NCBI GenBank assembly: GCA_036510735.1
Contig: DATCDK010000216.1
Span: 1-15,439 of the forward strand
Source: PALSA-607 sp036510735
GTDB taxonomy: Bacteria > Actinomycetota > Actinomycetes > Acidothermales > Acidothermaceae
DNA: 15,439 bases
Direction: 5' to 3'
In this document: positions 1 to 6,356 of the stretch, piece by piece
How positions within the stretch are numbered: the first letter of the stretch is position 1
Layout of the letters: every line of letters begins with the position of its first letter
Program-made: the position numbers and the translations under genes
Notes under the pieces: generated by a model
The model's database searches: none
Seen by the model: the letters and a program-made list of their open reading frames with translations, nothing else
What the model was told of the DNA's origin: nothing

Positions 1-201
1 GACGAGCCGACCGACAACCTCGACGTCGCCAGCGCCGAAGCGCTCGAGGATGCGCTCGAGGCGTTCGACGGGACGGTTATCGCGGTGACTCACGACCGCT
101 GGTTCGCCCGTTCCTTCGACAGGTTCGTCGTGTTCGGCTCCGATGCGACGGTGATCGACTCATCGGAGCCGATCTGGGACGGCGTGCGGCCGGCGCGCTG
201 A
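1..201 (+). CDS. ABC-F type ATP-binding protein, C-terminal fragment
   Basis: The reading frame is open from the first base and ends at TGA 199-201, so only the last 66 residues are present. The fragment opens with DEPTDNLD, the end of Walker B plus the D-loop of an ABC ATPase. It continues with AVTHDRWFARSFDRFVVF, whose THDR is the H-loop histidine region. The DEPTDNLD...THDRWF pairing and the absence of membrane segments after it are typical of ABC-F proteins, soluble twin-ATPase factors that act on ribosomes (translation regulation or antibiotic resistance) rather than in transport. The end of the second ATPase domain is what is seen. Which ABC-F subfamily it belongs to cannot be decided from this fragment. 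Its 3' end overlaps the converging MFS gene by 112 bp. Confidence 0.85.
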   Translation, partial: DEPTDNLDVASAEALEDALEAFDGTVIAVTHDRWFARSFDRFVVFGSDATVIDSSEPIWDGVRPAR

Positions 202-1421
202 TCGCGCTGGACCTGCGTCAGGTCGCCGCCGCGGATCGATCGGCGGCCGATCAGCAGCACGACGCAAGCAAGCAGCAGCGCGCTTGCGGCCACAGCAAAC
301 CCCGCGTGCGGACTTTGGTGGGTGATCGCAAAGCCCCCTGCGGCCTCGCCCGCGGCGGCACCCATCAGCGCCCCACTGGTAGTCCACGCGAACGATTCGG
401 TAGCGGCACCCGGCAATGCGATCCGTTGCACAACCTGGTTGATGCAGGAGAAGCAGGGTGCGTAGTTCAGACCTCCGACGAAGAGCAGGACGCCGAGCAG
501 CACCAGGTTCGTGACGGGGATCAACGCGATGGTGAAGATCGTGATCGCGCCGACGAAGAACACGATGCGCGTCGACATACGGCCCGGCCAGCTGCGCGAC
601 CCGAAGGCCATGCCTCCCAACAAGCTGCCGATGCCCCACACCGCGATCAGGGTGCCGGCCGCGCCGTTTCCGGCCAACTTCCGGGCAGTCGCGATCGTCG
701 AGACGTCGATCGCCGCGAACCCGATCACCATCATGAACACCGCGCAGACCAGGATCCGGACGCCGACCGAGCGCAGCGCCGCGTGAGACGCTTCGGTCTT
801 GCGGGTACCGCGCGTCGCGCGGGAGGCCCGACTCGACGCCAAGCCGAGGGCGCCAATCCCGGAGAGCACGCCTGAGGCTGCCACCGCGGCGGCTGAGCCG
901 AATACCGCGTTGATCGCGACCGCCAGCAAGGGCCCGACGATGAACACTAGCTCGGTCATGCTCGATTCGATGCTGTAGGTGGTCTCGAGCACGCCCGCGT
1001 CTTTGACCACTTTGGGCCACAAGGTGCGCGCGCTCACTAGCGCGGGTGGCTGGCAAAGGCCCATCAGCATCGAGGCGATGAGCAGCGGCACGATGGGGCC
1101 GCGCGGGGGCAGGACGGCCAGGAAGATGCCGGTGGCCGACACTGCGATCGCCGTCGGCACCAGGACGACGGTCTGGCCCCGGCGGTCGACCAGGCGCGAC
1201 CAGACCGGCGCGCAGACGCCCACGCCGATGGCTCCGACCGCGCCGACTAGCCCGGCCCGGGCGTAGGTGCCGCCCGACTGGGTGATCCGCAGCACGATGG
1301 CGAGCGCGGTCATGCCGGCGGGCAGCTCAGCGATGAGTGCGAAGCCGAGGAGTCGGGGGACTCCGCGGGTGCGAAACACCTTGCCCAGCCTCGACCGTGC
1401 CATGAGGCCGGAGAGATCCAT
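90..1421 (-). CDS. MFS transporter
   Basis: This is a polytopic membrane protein of about 443 residues with roughly 11-12 hydrophobic segments and a central hydrophilic loop rich in Ser, Arg and Thr (SSRASRATRGTRKTEAS), the usual 6+6 layout of the major facilitator superfamily. A short basic loop after the second hydrophobic segment (APVWSRLVDRRGQ) resembles the MFS loop 2-3 motif. The substrate cannot be told. The start is taken at ATG 1419-1421 (MDLSGLMARS); ATG 1401-1403 is the alternative. The frame stays open upstream to 1790, but that extension is Arg/Gly/Pro-rich, not membrane-like, and runs through intergenic repeats, so I reject it. The C-terminal 47 or so residues after the last hydrophobic segment are hydrophilic, and most of them are encoded antisense to the end of the ABC-F gene. 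No ideal ribosome binding site is visible (GGTGGA lies directly before the ATG). Confidence 0.85.
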   Translation of the reverse strand: MDLSGLMARSRLGKVFRTRGVPRLLGFALIAELPAGMTALAIVLRITQSGGTYARAGLVGAVGAIGVGVCAPVWSRLVDRRGQTVVLVPTAIAVSATGIFLAVLPPRGPIVPLLIASMLMGLCQPPALVSARTLWPKVVKDAGVLETTYSIESSMTELVFIVGPLLAVAINAVFGSAAAVAASGVLSGIGALGLASSRASRATRGTRKTEASHAALRSVGVRILVCAVFMMVIGFAAIDVSTIATARKLAGNGAAGTLIAVWGIGSLLGGMAFGSRSWPGRMSTRIVFFVGAITIFTIALIPVTNLVLLGVLLFVGGLNYAPCFSCINQVVQRIALPGAATESFAWTTSGALMGAAAGEAAGGFAITHQSPHAGFAVAASALLLACVVLLIGRRSIRGGDLTQVQRDQRAGRTPSQIGSDESITVASEPNTTNLSKERANQRS

Positions 1422-1544
1422 TCCACCAGCCTGCCCGTCGGGCGCCCAGACCGCGAATCCATTACCCGCTGCTGTCCCGGGCCACCCGGCGGAACCGTTG
1501 GTCTCCAACGGGCGCAAGAACGCCCCTTCAGGGCCAACGCTCAG

Positions 1545-1577
1545 CCGGACGGCGGGTTGCGGGCGCCGATTCGGGCA
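1545..1577 (+). repeat. 33-bp direct repeat, copy 1
   Basis: This segment is identical over 33 bp to 1879-1911, and similarity continues about 16 bp further with a few mismatches. Copy 1 sits inside a larger inverted structure: GCCGGACGGC at 1544-1553 is the exact reverse complement of GCCGTCCGGC at 1595-1604, and GGTTGC at 1555-1560 can pair with GCAACC at 1578-1583. This looks like a palindromic intergenic repeat unit rather than coding sequence. Confidence 0.75.
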
Positions 1578-1612
1578 GCAACCGCCGTCCCGCCTGCCGT
1601 CCGGCCAGCTGC

Positions 1613-1640
1613 CCGCCGTCCGCCGTCCGCCGTCCGCCGT
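1613..1640 (+). repeat. Four tandem CCGCCGT heptamers
   Basis: The heptamer CCGCCGT is repeated perfectly four times head to tail. Related GCCGTCC words occur just upstream within repeat copy 1, so the array may have grown by slippage from the flank of that element. Confidence 0.8.
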
Positions 1641-1642
1641 CC

Positions 1643-1699
1643 CGAGTCCGCAGATAAACAGATCATCCGTGCCCAACGATCTGTTTATCTGCGGAATCG
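1643..1699. repeat. Long inverted repeat (hairpin B)
   Basis: TCCGCAGATAAACAGATC (1647-1664) is the exact reverse complement of GATCTGTTTATCTGCGGA (1678-1695), with a 13-nt spacer. After one mismatch, three more pairs extend the stem to 1643 and 1699. The arms are AT-rich against a very GC-rich background. There is no T-tract on either side, and the MFS gene starts rather than ends nearby, so an intrinsic terminator is unlikely. It may be an interspersed palindromic repeat or a protein-binding site. Confidence 0.75.
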
Positions 1700-1790
1700 C
1701 CAGCCGCCGCCCCGAAAAGGGTGCCGGCCGCCCCGGCGAGCCCTCCAGTTCCTCACAGATTGACCTTTGGGCCCCCCGAAGACGACGCAC

Positions 1791-1860
1791 TCCTCACAGA
1801 TGCAGGTTCTGGAGCCTCCAAGAGCTGCTTCCTTGAGGAGCGCACCTGCATCTCTGAGGA
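1791..1860. repeat. Long inverted repeat (hairpin C)
   Basis: Left arm TCCTCACAGATGCAGGT (1791-1807) and right arm ACCTGCATCTCTGAGGA (1844-1860) are complementary over 17 bp with a single mismatch, around a 36-nt loop. The first 11 bases of the left arm are also found at 1750-1760 in direct orientation. It shares the CAGAT core word with hairpin B, which suggests a common family of elements. Confidence 0.7.
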
Positions 1861-1878
1861 ATGGGTGGCGCAAAACGG

Positions 1879-1911
1879 CCGGACGGCGGGTTGCGGGCGC
1901 CGATTCGGGCA
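1879..1911 (+). repeat. 33-bp direct repeat, copy 2
   Basis: Identical to 1545-1577. It lies about 25 bp upstream of the rplM -35 box. An imperfect inverted pairing (GGACGGCG near 1881-1888 with CGCCGTCC near 1917-1924) brackets it, as in copy 1, so the unit again looks palindromic. Because of this position the element could influence the rplM promoter, but that is inference. Confidence 0.75.
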
Positions 1912-1935
1912 CCAATCGCCGTCCCGCGGGCCGCT

Positions 1936-1965
1936 TTGACCCTTCTACGGCGGGCCAGGTAGGCT
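1936..1965 (+). promoter_or_regulatory. Promoter of the rplM operon
   Basis: TTGACC (1936-1941) and TAGGCT (1960-1965) are separated by 18 bp, close to the actinobacterial housekeeping sigma consensus (TTGACN and TANNNT). Transcription would start near 1972 and leave a leader of about 100 nt before the rplM GTG. It is the only good candidate upstream of the five-gene operon. Confidence 0.6.
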
Positions 1966-1985
1966 ACGAGGTCGTTGTGCGTATG

Positions 1986-2002
1986 TGCGGAGTCACTCCG
2001 CA
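1986..2002 (+). promoter_or_regulatory. Hairpin in rplM leader
   Basis: TGCGGAG (1986-1992) pairs perfectly with CTCCGCA (1996-2002) around a 3-nt TCA loop, some 15 nt after the predicted transcription start and 72 nt before the rplM start. Ribosomal protein operons are often autoregulated through leader structures; whether this one binds L13 or S9 is inference. Confidence 0.35.
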
Positions 2003-2074
2003 GGGCCGCCCAACCAGCCCGCTCCGTCACTGAAATACCTGACCTCCCGTGCTACCGAACCCGAAGGCCATCCT

Positions 2075-2518
2075 GTGCGCACGTTTTCACCCAAGGCTGC
2101 CGACGTCCAGCGTCAATGGCACGTGATTGACGCCAACGACGTCGTCCTCGGGCGACTCGCGGCCCAGATCGCCGTCCTGTTGCGCGGCAAGCACAAGCCC
2201 ACGTTCGCGCCGCACGTCGACACCGGCGACTTCGTGATCGTCATCAACGCCGACAAGGTCGCGCTGACCGGCAAGAAGCGCGAGCAGAAGTTCGCCTACC
2301 GCCACTCGGGGTTCCCGGGCGGCCTGACCGCCAAGCCGTACGGCGAGCTGCTCGCCGAGCGTCCCGACAAGGCAGTCGAGAAGGCAGTGCGCGGTATGTT
2401 GCCGCACACCACCCTCGGGCGCGCCATGCTGACGAAGCTCAAGGTCTACTCAGGCCCGAACCACCCGCACGCGGCCCAGCAGCCGGTGCCGTTCGAGATC
2501 ACCCAGGTCGCCCAGTAA
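2075..2518 (+). CDS. rplM: 50S ribosomal protein L13
   Basis: This is a 147-residue protein, the usual length of bacterial L13, an early-assembling protein of the large ribosomal subunit. It reads in the family pattern: RQWHVIDANDVVLGRLA near the N-terminus, then LLRGKHKPTFAPHVDTGD, YRHSGFPGG, AVRGMLPHTTLGR, and the C-terminal VYSGPNHPHAAQQPVPFE. The start is the GTG at 2075-2077, preceded by GAAGG (2063-2067) at 7-nt spacing. This gives the expected MRTFSPKAADVQRQWHV start; the ATG at 1985 would add 30 unrelated residues and lies inside the leader. It is the first gene of the operon, followed by rpsI after 79 bp, the usual L13-S9 pairing. Confidence 0.98.
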   Translation: MRTFSPKAADVQRQWHVIDANDVVLGRLAAQIAVLLRGKHKPTFAPHVDTGDFVIVINADKVALTGKKREQKFAYRHSGFPGGLTAKPYGELLAERPDKAVEKAVRGMLPHTTLGRAMLTKLKVYSGPNHPHAAQQPVPFEITQVAQ

Positions 2519-2597
2519 TCGTGGCGACACCTACGCAGACACCGGCCGTTACGCGCCCTTCCGCGCCCCGGCTCACTGAAAGAAGTTGAGGAGTTCC

Positions 2598-3110
2598 GTG
2601 GCAGACACCCTGGTCGCCGACGACGACGCCGAGATCATCGGCGCCGTTGACGATGGGCTCGAGTCGACCGAGGCGCCGCTCGCCTATTCGAGCGAGACGA
2701 CGACGGTCCGTCGGCGCTCTGCCAGCGGCTCCGGCAACGCCACTGGGCGTCGCAAGGAAGCAGTTGCCCGCGTGCGCCTCGTCCCTGGCACCGGTCAGAT
2801 CAAGGTCAACGGCCGCACCATTGAGAGCTACTTCCCGAACAAGGTGCACCAGCAGTTGGTGAAGAGCCCGCTGGCCGCACTCGACGGCGTCGAGCAGTTC
2901 GACATCGTCGCCCGCATCACCGGCGGTGGCATCAGTGGCCAGGCAGGCGCGCTTCGCCTCGGGATTGCCCGCGCGCTCATCCTGATCGATCCCGAGAACC
3001 GCCCGACCCTGAAGAAGGCCGGCTACCTCACGCGTGACGCGCGTGTCATCGAGCGTAAGAAGTACGGTCTGAAGAAGGCCCGCAAGGCTCCGCAGTACTC
3101 CAAGCGGTAA
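2598..3110 (+). CDS. rpsI: 30S ribosomal protein S9
   Basis: This 170-residue protein belongs to the small ribosomal subunit, and its C-terminal tail reaches the decoding-site tRNA. The conserved part begins around residue 48 (ATGRRKEAVARVRLVPG) and includes KVNGRTIESYFPN, ARITGGGISGQAGA and LRLGIARAL. It ends in the canonical basic tail (KKARKAPQYSKR). The first 45 residues are an acidic, Ser/Thr-rich extension (VADDDAEIIGAVDDG); such extensions are common in actinobacterial S9 and absent from the roughly 130-residue E. coli protein. The GTG at 2598 is chosen because GAGGAG (2588-2593) lies 4 nt before it; the TTG at 2586 would overlap that site. Confidence 0.97.
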   Translation: MADTLVADDDAEIIGAVDDGLESTEAPLAYSSETTTVRRRSASGSGNATGRRKEAVARVRLVPGTGQIKVNGRTIESYFPNKVHQQLVKSPLAALDGVEQFDIVARITGGGISGQAGALRLGIARALILIDPENRPTLKKAGYLTRDARVIERKKYGLKKARKAPQYSKR

Positions 3111-3138
3111 ACGCGTGCCCGACAACTCGGTGCGCGTC

Positions 3139-4500
3139 ATGGACGCGGAGCAGACACGCTTCCGGCTGTTTGGCACCGACGGCGTTCGCGGTGTCGCGAA
3201 CCAGGAGTTGACGGCCGAGCTCGCCCTCGAACTCGCGGTTGCTGCAGCCCATGTGCTCGGCGACGCGGGAGCCTTCGAGGGCCATCGGCCACTCGCGGTC
3301 GTTGGTCGCGACCCGCGCGCGTCTGGTGAATTCCTCGAGGCTGCTGTCGTCGCCGGACTGGCCAGTGCAGGCGTCGACGTGTTGCGGCTCGGCGTTCTCC
3401 CGACGCCCGCTGTTGCGTATCTGACTGCTGACCTGAAGGCCGACCTCGGAGTCATGCTGTCGGCGAGCCACAACCCGATGCCCGACAACGGCATCAAGTT
3501 CTTTGCGCGTGGTGGCCACAAGCTTGCCGACGAACTCGAAGATGCGATCGAGGCACGCCTGCTCGAGGAGTGGCAGCGCCCGATCGGGGCCGGCGTCGGA
3601 CGAGTGCACGACTACCCAGACGCAACCGACCGCTACGTCGACTACGTCGTCTCCACCGTTCCGAACCGGCTCGACGGCCTCAAGGTCGTCGTCGACTGCG
3701 CGAATGGTGCCGCTTCCTTCGCCGCCCCTGAGGCGTTGCGACGCGCCGGCGCTACGGTCATTGCGATTGGCAGCGAGCCCGACGGCCTCAACATCAACGA
3801 AGCGTGCGGCTCGACCCACCTCGACCTGTTGTCGGCCGCAGTCGTCGCGAACGGTGCCGACGTCGGTGTCGCACACGACGGCGACGCAGATCGCTGTCTT
3901 GCAGTCGCAGCAGACGGATCCGTCATCGACGGCGACCAGATTCTGGCCATCCTGTCGATCGCGATGAATGAGTCGGGACGGCTCGCACAGGGCACGGTCG
4001 TCGCGACGGTGATGTCGAATCTCGGGTTCCGGCTCGGCATGGAAGCCGCGGGCATCAAGGTTATCGAGACGGCCGTCGGCGACCGCTACGTACTCGAAGC
4101 CATGCGCGCCGACGGTTACACGGTCGGCGGCGAGCAGAGCGGGCACGTGATCCTGCTCGATTACGCGACGACCGGCGACGGCATCCTGACCGCGCTGCAA
4201 TTGCTCGCGCGCATCACGCACACCAAGCAGTCGCTCATCGAGCTCGCTGCCGTTATGCACCGGTTGCCGCAAGTGCTCATCAACGTCACCGATGTCGACC
4301 GCACCCGCGCGGAGACCGACGTCGAGTTGCTCGCCGCCGTCGAACGGGCTAGCAATGACCTCGGTTCCTCGGGGAGGATTCTGCTTCGCCCGAGCGGAAC
4401 CGAGCCGGTGGTCCGGGTGATGGTCGAGGCCGCCACCCGCGACAAGGCCGACGCTGTCGCGGACCAGCTAGCCAGGGTCGTGCGCGAGCGGTTGGGTTAG
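3139..4500 (+). CDS. glmM: Phosphoglucosamine mutase
   Basis: It converts glucosamine-6-phosphate to glucosamine-1-phosphate in the cytoplasm, the second step toward UDP-GlcNAc for peptidoglycan. It has all four alpha-D-phosphohexomutase signatures: RLFGTDGVRGVAN at the N-terminus, the active-site loop LSASHNPMPDNGIKFF whose second serine (about residue 110) is the phosphoserine, the metal-binding loop HDGDADR (about 246-252), and the sugar- and phosphate-binding motifs GGEQSGH and RPSGTEPVVRVM. From ATG 3139 it has 453 residues, close to the family's 445-450. GTG 3115, 4 nt after the rpsI stop, would add 8 residues and is a real alternative, since neither start has a clear ribosome binding site. 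The glmS start follows its stop codon by 3 nt, so coupled translation is likely. Confidence 0.96.
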   Translation: MDAEQTRFRLFGTDGVRGVANQELTAELALELAVAAAHVLGDAGAFEGHRPLAVVGRDPRASGEFLEAAVVAGLASAGVDVLRLGVLPTPAVAYLTADLKADLGVMLSASHNPMPDNGIKFFARGGHKLADELEDAIEARLLEEWQRPIGAGVGRVHDYPDATDRYVDYVVSTVPNRLDGLKVVVDCANGAASFAAPEALRRAGATVIAIGSEPDGLNINEACGSTHLDLLSAAVVANGADVGVAHDGDADRCLAVAADGSVIDGDQILAILSIAMNESGRLAQGTVVATVMSNLGFRLGMEAAGIKVIETAVGDRYVLEAMRADGYTVGGEQSGHVILLDYATTGDGILTALQLLARITHTKQSLIELAAVMHRLPQVLINVTDVDRTRAETDVELLAAVERASNDLGSSGRILLRPSGTEPVVRVMVEAATRDKADAVADQLARVVRERLG

Positions 4501-4503
4501 ACC

Positions 4504-6351
4504 GTGTGCGGCATCGTGGCCTACGTCGGACCACAGCCGGCTCGCGACGTCGTCCTCGCCGGTCTTCGGCGGTTGGAGTACCGCGGCTACGACTCCGCAG
4601 GCATTGCAGTGCTGGACGGCGGTTTGGTGCACGTCCGGCGCAAGGCCGGAGCGTTGTCGAACCTTGAGGTCGTGCTCGAGACGGATCCGTTGCCTGCAGG
4701 CGGCACCGGACTAGGGCACACCCGCTGGGCCACGCACGGTCGGCCGACCGATGAGAATGCGCACCCGCAGCAGGACTGCACCGGCGCCATCGCTCTTATT
4801 CACAACGGCGTCATCGAGAACCACGCCGACCTGCGGGCCCGGCTCATCAGCGAAGGCCACACGTTTCGATCGCAAACCGACACCGAGGTAGCGGCTCACC
4901 TGCTCGAGGAAGCATTCGCCGAGTGCGGAGATCTCGCCGAGTCGTTGCGGCGGGTGTGCCGCTGCCTCGATGGATCGTTCAGCTTTGTCGCCGTTCATCG
5001 CGACGCACCTGGCCTCGTCGTCGGTGCGCGTCGCAATTCACCGTTGGTGGTCGGCGTAGGTGAGGGGGAGATGTTCCTCGCCAGCGACGTCGCGGCATTC
5101 ATCGCGCATACGCGTGACGCAGTCGAACTCGGGCAAGACCAGGTGGTTGCGGTCTGCGCCGACGGATTCGAGATCACCACGTTTGCCGGTGAGGTCGTCG
5201 GCGGTCGGCACTACCACGTCGACTGGGACCTGTCGGCCGCCGAAAAGGGCGGCTACGACTACTTCATGTTGAAGGAGATCGCCGAGCAGCCAGAGGCGGT
5301 TGCCGCCACGTTGCTCGGTCGCCTGACTCATGATGGCGCGCTGATGCTCGACGAGATGCGTCTCGACGAGGGTTTGTTGCGCGAGGTCGACAAGATCGTG
5401 GTAATCGCGTGCGGCACGGCTTACCACGCCGGCCTGATCGCTAAGTACGCCGTCGAGCACTGGGCGAACCTGCCGTGTGAGGTCGAGCTCGCAAGCGAGT
5501 TCCGTTACCGCGACCCGATCCTCGACGGTCGCACGCTTGTCATCGCGATCTCGCAGTCTGGCGAAACACTCGATACGTTGATGGCAGTTCAGCACGCGCG
5601 CGAAATGGGTGCGCGGGTGCTCGCAATCTGCAACACCGTCGGTTCGACGATCGCCCGCGAAGCTGACGCGGTTCTCTACACGCGGGCCGGACCAGAGATC
5701 GGCGTTGCGGCGACCAAGAGCTTCCTGACCCAACTCGTCGCGGTCTATCTCGTTGCGCTCTACCTCAGTCAGGTGCGCGGCACGCAGTACGGAGACGATG
5801 TAGCGACCGTCGTCCACGAACTTGCACTCATGCCCGGCAATGTCGCCCAGGTGCTGACGACGATGGAGCCGGTGCGCGAAATTGCGCGGTCATTGGCAGC
5901 CGTTTCAACGGTGCTGTTCCTTGGTCGTCACGTCGGATACCCGATTGCTCTTGAGGGTGCGCTCAAGTTGAAAGAACTCGCGTATATGCACGCCGAGGGC
6001 TTTGCGGCCGGTGAACTGAAGCACGGACCGATCGCGTTGGTCGAAGAGGGCGTGCCAGTGGTTGCCGTCGTCCCATCGCCGCAGGGGCGATCAGTGCTGC
6101 ACGCGAAAATGGTGGCGAACATTCAAGAAGTGCGGGCTCGCGGCGCCCGCACGATTGTGATCGCCGAAGAAGGCGACGATGCGGTTGTGCCGTATGCCGA
6201 CGAACTGATTCGCGTGCCGGTGGTGCCGACGTTGCTGCAGCCTCTGGTGTCGGTGATCCCGCTGCAGGTTTTCGCGTGTGAGCTCGCAGTCGCCCGCGGC
6301 AACAACGTCGACCGGCCACGCAACCTCGCCAAATCCGTGACGGTCGAGTAG
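4504..6351 (+). CDS. glmS: Glutamine-fructose-6-phosphate aminotransferase (isomerizing)
   Basis: It makes glucosamine-6-phosphate from fructose-6-phosphate and glutamine, the committed step of amino-sugar synthesis, and feeds GlmM encoded just before it. It has 615 residues, normal for the family. The start GTG-TGC places Cys2 as the N-terminal nucleophile of the class II glutamine amidotransferase domain (CGIVAYVGPQPA), followed by LEYRGYDSAGIAV, GLGHTRWATHGRPTDENAHP and HNGVIENH. Two SIS sugar-isomerase domains follow, the first from about residue 295 (ACGTAYHAG, AISQSGETLDTL) and the second from about 475 (ALEGALKLKELAYMHAEGF, ELKHGP with His near 507). The C-terminal DRPRNLAKSVTVE holds the catalytic lysine near 610. 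The next gene starts 5 nt downstream. I see no sign of a glmS ribozyme, since the intergenic gap is only 3 nt. Confidence 0.98.
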   Translation: MCGIVAYVGPQPARDVVLAGLRRLEYRGYDSAGIAVLDGGLVHVRRKAGALSNLEVVLETDPLPAGGTGLGHTRWATHGRPTDENAHPQQDCTGAIALIHNGVIENHADLRARLISEGHTFRSQTDTEVAAHLLEEAFAECGDLAESLRRVCRCLDGSFSFVAVHRDAPGLVVGARRNSPLVVGVGEGEMFLASDVAAFIAHTRDAVELGQDQVVAVCADGFEITTFAGEVVGGRHYHVDWDLSAAEKGGYDYFMLKEIAEQPEAVAATLLGRLTHDGALMLDEMRLDEGLLREVDKIVVIACGTAYHAGLIAKYAVEHWANLPCEVELASEFRYRDPILDGRTLVIAISQSGETLDTLMAVQHAREMGARVLAICNTVGSTIAREADAVLYTRAGPEIGVAATKSFLTQLVAVYLVALYLSQVRGTQYGDDVATVVHELALMPGNVAQVLTTMEPVREIARSLAAVSTVLFLGRHVGYPIALEGALKLKELAYMHAEGFAAGELKHGPIALVEEGVPVVAVVPSPQGRSVLHAKMVANIQEVRARGARTIVIAEEGDDAVVPYADELIRVPVVPTLLQPLVSVIPLQVFACELAVARGNNVDRPRNLAKSVTVE

Positions 6352-6356
6352 CTGCG

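Larger units (their letters stand above)
1422..1930. other. Gene-free region made of interspersed repeats and hairpins
   Basis: No convincing gene lies between the MFS start and the rplM promoter. In order it holds a direct repeat unit (1545-1577), four tandem CCGCCGT heptamers (1613-1640), a long perfect hairpin (1647-1695), a second long hairpin (1791-1860) and the second copy of the direct repeat (1879-1911). The 11-mer TCCTCACAGAT occurs at 1750-1760 and again at 1791-1801, where it forms part of a hairpin arm. The open frames here give low-complexity Arg/Pro/Gly-rich translations on both strands and are best read as noise. Confidence 0.7.

Noticed and set aside
1422..1790. N-terminal extension of the MFS reading frame
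   Set aside because: The 123 extra residues are Arg/Gly/Pro-rich, run through the repeat mosaic and both hairpins, and are not membrane-like; the transporter pattern begins at about 1421.
1545..1911. CRISPR array
   Set aside because: There are only two copies of the repeat, far apart, with no regular spacers and no cas genes.
1985..2074. 30-residue N-terminal extension of L13 from ATG 1985
   Set aside because: Family members start with MRTFSPKA-like sequence, matched by GTG 2075, which has a GAAGG site; the extension covers the leader hairpin.
2499..3521. Long minus-strand open frame opposite rpsI and glmM
   Set aside because: It is a shadow of highly GC-biased codons in strongly recognised plus-strand genes; its translation matches no family pattern.
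3046..4272. 408-residue minus-strand open frame opposite glmM
   Set aside because: Antisense to an unmistakable glmM; a high-GC artefact.
5038..5817. Minus-strand open frame opposite glmS
   Set aside because: Antisense to a complete glmS with all catalytic motifs.
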